The notes beneath the pieces are model-generated. The model had not been told where the DNA came from and made no database searches. It was given only the letters and a program-made list of their open reading frames with translations. 14,529 nucleotides of DNA, from assembly GCA_023392515.1 (NCBI GenBank), contig JAEVYX010000079.1, forward strand, positions 1 through 14,529. Direction: 5' to 3'. Within the stretch, counting starts at the first letter, position 1. Each line of letters starts with the position of its first letter. This stretch comes from Bacillota bacterium (GTDB lineage: Bacteria; Bacillota; Clostridia; Christensenellales; Aristaeellaceae). The translations under genes were made by a program, and so were the position numbers. Below, in pieces: positions 13,837-14,529 of the stretch.

Positions 13837-14529
13837 AGTACTTCCCTATTCGGTGGTGGACGGTCCAGGAAATCGAGCTGCGGTGTTTCTGCAGGGCTGC
13901 AATATTGCCTGCGCATACTGCCATAATCCCGAAACCCAGCAGCTTTGCAATGGATGCGGAGCTTGCATAGGTGTTTGCCCAACAGGAGCATTGTCTCTGC
14001 GGGATGGGAAGATCCAATGGGATGAGAGCATTTGCGCCCAATGTGACACCTGCGTGCAAACTTGTGAAAATCACGCCAGCCCGAAGGTGTTGCACCTTGA
14101 CGCGGAGGAGGTGTTTCACCGCATTTCCCGCAGCCTGCCCTTTATCCGGGGAATTACCGTCTCCGGGGGTGAATGCACCTTATATCCGCAATTTCTGACT
14201 GAATTATTCACACTGTGCAAGACAAAGGGACTGCACTGTCTGATTGATTCCAATGGCATGACGGATTTTGCAAAACTTCCTGGATTGCTTTCCGTGTGCG
14301 ATGGGGTTATGCTGGATGTGAAAGCCTGGAACGGCGCAGTATACAAGCGCCTGACAGGCGGAGACAACGATGTTGTGAAGCGGAACCTGTCCTTTTTATA
14401 TGACAATGGAAAACTCTTTGAAGTGCGCATCGTCTGCCTGCCGGGGGAGGTGGATGCAGAGGTCGTTTTGCAGGGTATCCGGGATACCCTGGGCTGCAGG
14501 AGCATAGCCGCGCTGCCGCTGAAACTTAT
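13808..14529 (+). CDS. yjjW: YjjW-type glycyl radical enzyme activase (radical SAM), 3'-truncated by window end
   Basis: The frame stays open to the last base, giving 240 residues; E. coli YjjW has about 287, so roughly 50 C-terminal residues lie outside. The radical-SAM signature CNIACAYC (Cys31, 35, 38; CX3CX2C) binds the catalytic cluster. Two ferredoxin-type motifs follow, CNGCGACIGVCP (Cys47, 50, 53, 57) and CAQCDTCVQTC (Cys76, 79, 82, 86), for two further 4Fe-4S clusters, as in most activases other than that of pyruvate formate-lyase. VSGGEC at 118-123 is the SAM-binding GGE motif. The enzyme should cleave S-adenosylmethionine to abstract hydrogen from Gly458 of YjjI. The ATG at 13808, with AAAGG shortly before it, overlaps the end of yjjI by 29 nt; a second ATG two codons later is also possible. 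Start and motifs were translated directly from the sequence. Confidence 0.95.
   Translation, partial: MPMQKVTVNKVLPYSVVDGPGNRAAVFLQGCNIACAYCHNPETQQLCNGCGACIGVCPTGALSLRDGKIQWDESICAQCDTCVQTCENHASPKVLHLDAEEVFHRISRSLPFIRGITVSGGECTLYPQFLTELFTLCKTKGLHCLIDSNGMTDFAKLPGLLSVCDGVMLDVKAWNGAVYKRLTGGDNDVVKRNLSFLYDNGKLFEVRIVCLPGEVDAEVVLQGIRDTLGCRSIAALPLKL

Overview
The window looks like chromosomal DNA of a spore-forming, anaerobic, plant-glycan-using member of the Clostridia, probably a gut lineage. The pointers are a CotF-family spore coat gene, strong AGGAGG ribosome binding sites, two family-1 sugar ABC importers without their own ATPase, a GH127 beta-L-arabinofuranosidase, and an oxygen-sensitive glycyl radical enzyme with its activase. 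Base composition looks close to half G+C. I saw no phage, transposase, CRISPR, tRNA or rRNA.

Layout. (1) 1-262 has no gene but is packed with seven consecutive inverted repeats; the last is followed by six T on the + strand. (2) 263-3440, minus strand: a complete importer operon, UgpB-like binding protein followed by two permeases, with a promoter near 3700 and a long AT-rich leader. (3) 3857-4480, plus strand: a CotF-family coat protein, ending in a bidirectional terminator shared with (4) 4567-5622, minus strand: an orphan PTS_EIIC_2-type membrane protein. (5) 5812-6042, minus strand: a 76-residue protein of unknown function with its own terminator. (6) 6146-11327, minus strand: an arabinofuranoside locus in the order GH127, binding protein, two permeases, with a near-consensus promoter before GH127 and a second promoter/operator before the binding protein gene. 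(7) 11591 to the right edge, plus strand: a Crp/Fnr-type regulator, yjjI and yjjW, closely packed or overlapping; yjjW is cut by the window end.

How it works together. Locus 6 would import short arabinofuranosyl oligosaccharides and trim them inside the cell, since GH127 has no signal peptide. Both importers need an MsmX/UgpC-type ATPase from elsewhere. Both have a strong hairpin without a U-tract between the binding-protein and first permease genes, an arrangement expected to keep binding protein in excess. Locus 7 is a self-contained radical-enzyme cassette: regulator, YjjI glycyl radical enzyme and its radical-SAM activase. The substrate of YjjI is not known to me, and this protein lacks the Cys-x-Glu active site of the well-studied glycyl radical eliminases.

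Most notable for follow-up: the hairpin array at 1-236, the YjjI/YjjW/Crp cassette and its operator, the perfect 20-bp palindrome over the -10 element at 9340-9361, and the central-CG palindrome just downstream of the GH127 promoter.
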